Below are positions 31,402 through 32,512 of a stretch of DNA of 32,512 nt, in pieces (the first letter of the stretch is position 1; every line of letters begins with the position of its first letter). Location: the IMG/VR virus record IMGVR_UViG_3300029448_008344, positions 1 through 32,512 of that record. One strand, given 5' to 3'. The translations under genes were made by a program, and so were the position numbers. The notes beneath the pieces are model-generated. The model worked only from the letters and a program-made list of their open reading frames with translations, was not told the DNA's origin and ran no database searches. The stretch comes from a virus.

Positions 31402-31931
31402 AAGGAGTTTTTACTAGTTACAATTTTTTCAATGAAACTGTCTATAATGAAATACTTACAGATATAAATCAAACATTAAAAGAAGAATTAAATTTGTTTG
31501 ATAATAAAGGTTGGGGAGAAACAGTTGTGGAATATAGTAAACCTATTAAAATAAGACAGTTAAGTAGTAATGAAAAAAATTACCATTCTATTAGACAATC
31601 TATCTATGAGTTACTAGGTAGATTCCCAGATGGTATATATTATTACCTTTGGGGTCCAGGATCGTATATTCCTTGGCATTCAGATGAAATTTATTCTTCT
31701 GCTTTCAGTATCTATATGAATGAAAACTGGAACTATGAAGACGGAGGTTTATTTCAGTACTATGCTAATAATAAAGTAGAAACTATAATACCAGAAGCTA
31801 ATACTGCTGTTTTACAAACTGGTAATGTTCCTCATAGTACAACTATACTATCAAAACATGCTCCTATACGTAAATCTATTCAAGTTTGGTTTGAAAAAAG
31901 TAATAGTATACCTAAAAAATCATTACTATGA
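31398..31931 (+). CDS. 2OG-Fe(II) dioxygenase-like protein, second copy
   Basis: 177 aa. The iron triad is H94-x-D96 (IPWHSDEIY) and H146 (VPHSTTIL), with R158 (IRKSIQVWF) for 2-oxoglutarate. [16 protein letters not shown] between them is the typical loop of phage and bacterial 2OG-FeII_Oxy proteins. It is not closely similar to the oxygenase at 28674, so the two probably have different substrates. It lies between the small helical genes and the ferredoxin, with ATGA overlaps on both sides. A hydroxylase of protein, base or sugar is likely; substrate unknown. Confidence 0.8.
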   Translation: MKGVFTSYNFFNETVYNEILTDINQTLKEELNLFDNKGWGETVVEYSKPIKIRQLSSNEKNYHSIRQSIYELLGRFPDGIYYYLWGPGSYIPWHSDEIYSSAFSIYMNENWNYEDGGLFQYYANNKVETIIPEANTAVLQTGNVPHSTTILSKHAPIRKSIQVWFEKSNSIPKKSLL

Positions 31932-32236
31932 GTTATATTATAGGTAAACCTTGTGAAGCTACTTGCGATACAGCATGCGTTTCGGTTTGTCCAGTAGATT
32001 GTATTCATGGACCTATAGATATAGAAGGAGCAGGTGCGGAAGTACCTGGTATGACAATAGGTCCGAAAGATATGTTATATATCAATCCAGATGAGTGCAT
32101 TGACTGTGGAGCTTGTCTTCCAGAATGCCCTGTTGAAGCTATTTATGAAGATGAAGAAGAGGCTATTGAAAAAGATGGTACTGATGAGTACGTAAAAAGG
32201 AATTATAAATTTTTTGGATTGGAGTATAATGGTTAG
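31928..32236 (+). CDS. Two-cluster ferredoxin (7Fe/8Fe type)
   Basis: 102 aa. The first cluster region has cysteines at 9, 13, 17, 21 and 25, spaced exactly every four residues, ending [14 protein letters not shown] as in seven-iron ferredoxins. The second has C57-x2-C60-x2-C63-x3-C67 ([13 protein letters not shown]), a classical [4Fe-4S] site. An insert of about 25 residues separates them. It is a cytoplasmic electron carrier. In this genome it could feed QueE, the radical SAM enzyme at 24864 or another host-derived reductase. ATGA overlap with the oxygenase gene; the next gene starts eight bases before its stop. Confidence 0.9.
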   Translation: MSYIIGKPCEATCDTACVSVCPVDCIHGPIDIEGAGAEVPGMTIGPKDMLYINPDECIDCGACLPECPVEAIYEDEEEAIEKDGTDEYVKRNYKFFGLEYNG

Positions 32237-32512
32237 AATGTATTTAACATGGTTATTAGTATTAATTACATCTTGTATATATGCACAAGATCTGAGAAAA
32301 CCTACAACTCAAGTACAGCTTAGAGAAGAAGTTATAATAAAAACTGATATTTTTACAGTTACTTATTCCGAAACTAAAGAACAACCTCTATCACTTACTT
32401 ACAGATCGTCAAATAGAGTTAAAAATGTAGACAGAGGATCTATGGATTTTCATACTGAGGACCAGTACCACACTTCAGATAAACATGATTATTATGCAAA
32501 CGTATGGGATAA
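32229..32512 (+). CDS. Secreted protein, probable DNA/RNA non-specific endonuclease, 3' partial
   Basis: 94 codons are visible before the right edge. The N-terminus [20 protein letters not shown] is a Sec signal with a Flavobacteriia-style YAQ|D end; the cysteine at 16 could in principle be a lipobox but the context (ITSC) is weak. The mature part has [21 protein letters not shown], then RGSMDF, and ends with [13 protein letters not shown], which matches the region just before the KGH catalytic motif of NUC1-type DNA/RNA non-specific endonucleases. The catalytic His lies beyond the window. A secreted nuclease could salvage host DNA or protect against other phages. The family is a likely but unconfirmed match. 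Confidence 0.6.
   Translation, partial: MVRMYLTWLLVLITSCIYAQDLRKPTTQVQLREEVIIKTDIFTVTYSETKEQPLSLTYRSSNRVKNVDRGSMDFHTEDQYHTSDKHDYYANVWD

Noticed and set aside
1-32512. tRNA genes, CRISPR arrays, integrase, insertion sequences
   Set aside because: No cloverleaf-sized gap exists (the largest gap is about 114 bases and holds a terminator), there are no direct-repeat arrays and no transposase or integrase motif was seen.

Overview
The window reads as part of the genome of a large tailed phage, distantly T4-like, that most likely infects a member of the Bacteroidota (Flavobacteriia-like). All genes I accept lie on the + strand, are tightly packed and AT-rich, and mostly join by TAATG or ATGA stop/start overlaps. 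The host guess rests on four points: most starts have no clear Shine-Dalgarno; five intergenic regions carry a promoter-like pair GTTG-N20-TATATT that fits the Bacteroidota -33 (TTTG) / -7 (TAnnTTTG) layout; two secreted proteins have signal peptides ending in the FGQ / YAQ style common in Flavobacteriia; and one small protein resembles a small family I recall from Flavobacteriia. No integrase, tRNA, CRISPR array or insertion sequence was seen, and no gene-free stretch exceeds about 120 bases.

Layout. 1-6.5 kb: virion genes, namely the end of a tail protein, a tube-initiator/baseplate-like protein, a LysM-type baseplate protein and two large structural proteins; the 729-aa gene probably contains a one-base frameshift near its 3' end. 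6.6-13.8 kb: replication and recombination, with a compact family A DNA polymerase, a gp32-like single-strand binding protein, UvsX recombinase, a separate 5'-3' exonuclease and a DnaB/gp41 helicase. Two membrane proteins and a cytidylyltransferase sit between exonuclease and helicase. A terminator follows the helicase. 13.9-16.6 kb: class I ribonucleotide reductase (nrdB, nrdA).

16.6-22.5 kb: a sugar-decoration block with two tandem GT60-like glycosyltransferases, a NodU/TobZ-type carbamoyltransferase and a fused HtrL/YibB-GT2 protein. 22.5-24.4 kb: thioredoxin, a QueC variant and a small secreted protein. 24.4-29.2 kb: APS-kinase-like kinase, radical SAM protein, HAD phosphatase, nucleotidyltransferase, DUF2061 membrane protein, a second carbamoyltransferase and a 2OG-Fe(II) oxygenase. 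29.3-32.5 kb: QueD and QueE variants, small unknown proteins, a second 2OG-Fe(II) oxygenase, a two-cluster ferredoxin and the start of a secreted protein resembling a DNA/RNA non-specific endonuclease.

How the genes work together. nrdAB with thioredoxin supply deoxynucleotides to the polymerase/gp32/UvsX/helicase set. QueD, QueE and QueC are three consecutive steps toward preQ0, which in phages is typically used to replace guanine in DNA as 7-deazaguanine. Here all three depart from the textbook active or metal sites: QueC has lost its four zinc cysteines, QueD has HGY instead of HGH, and QueE has CX3CX7C instead of CX3CX2C. This is the most interesting system in the window. The glycosyltransferases, carbamoyltransferases and oxygenases suggest further chemical decoration of DNA, virion or host glycans; the target cannot be read from sequence.
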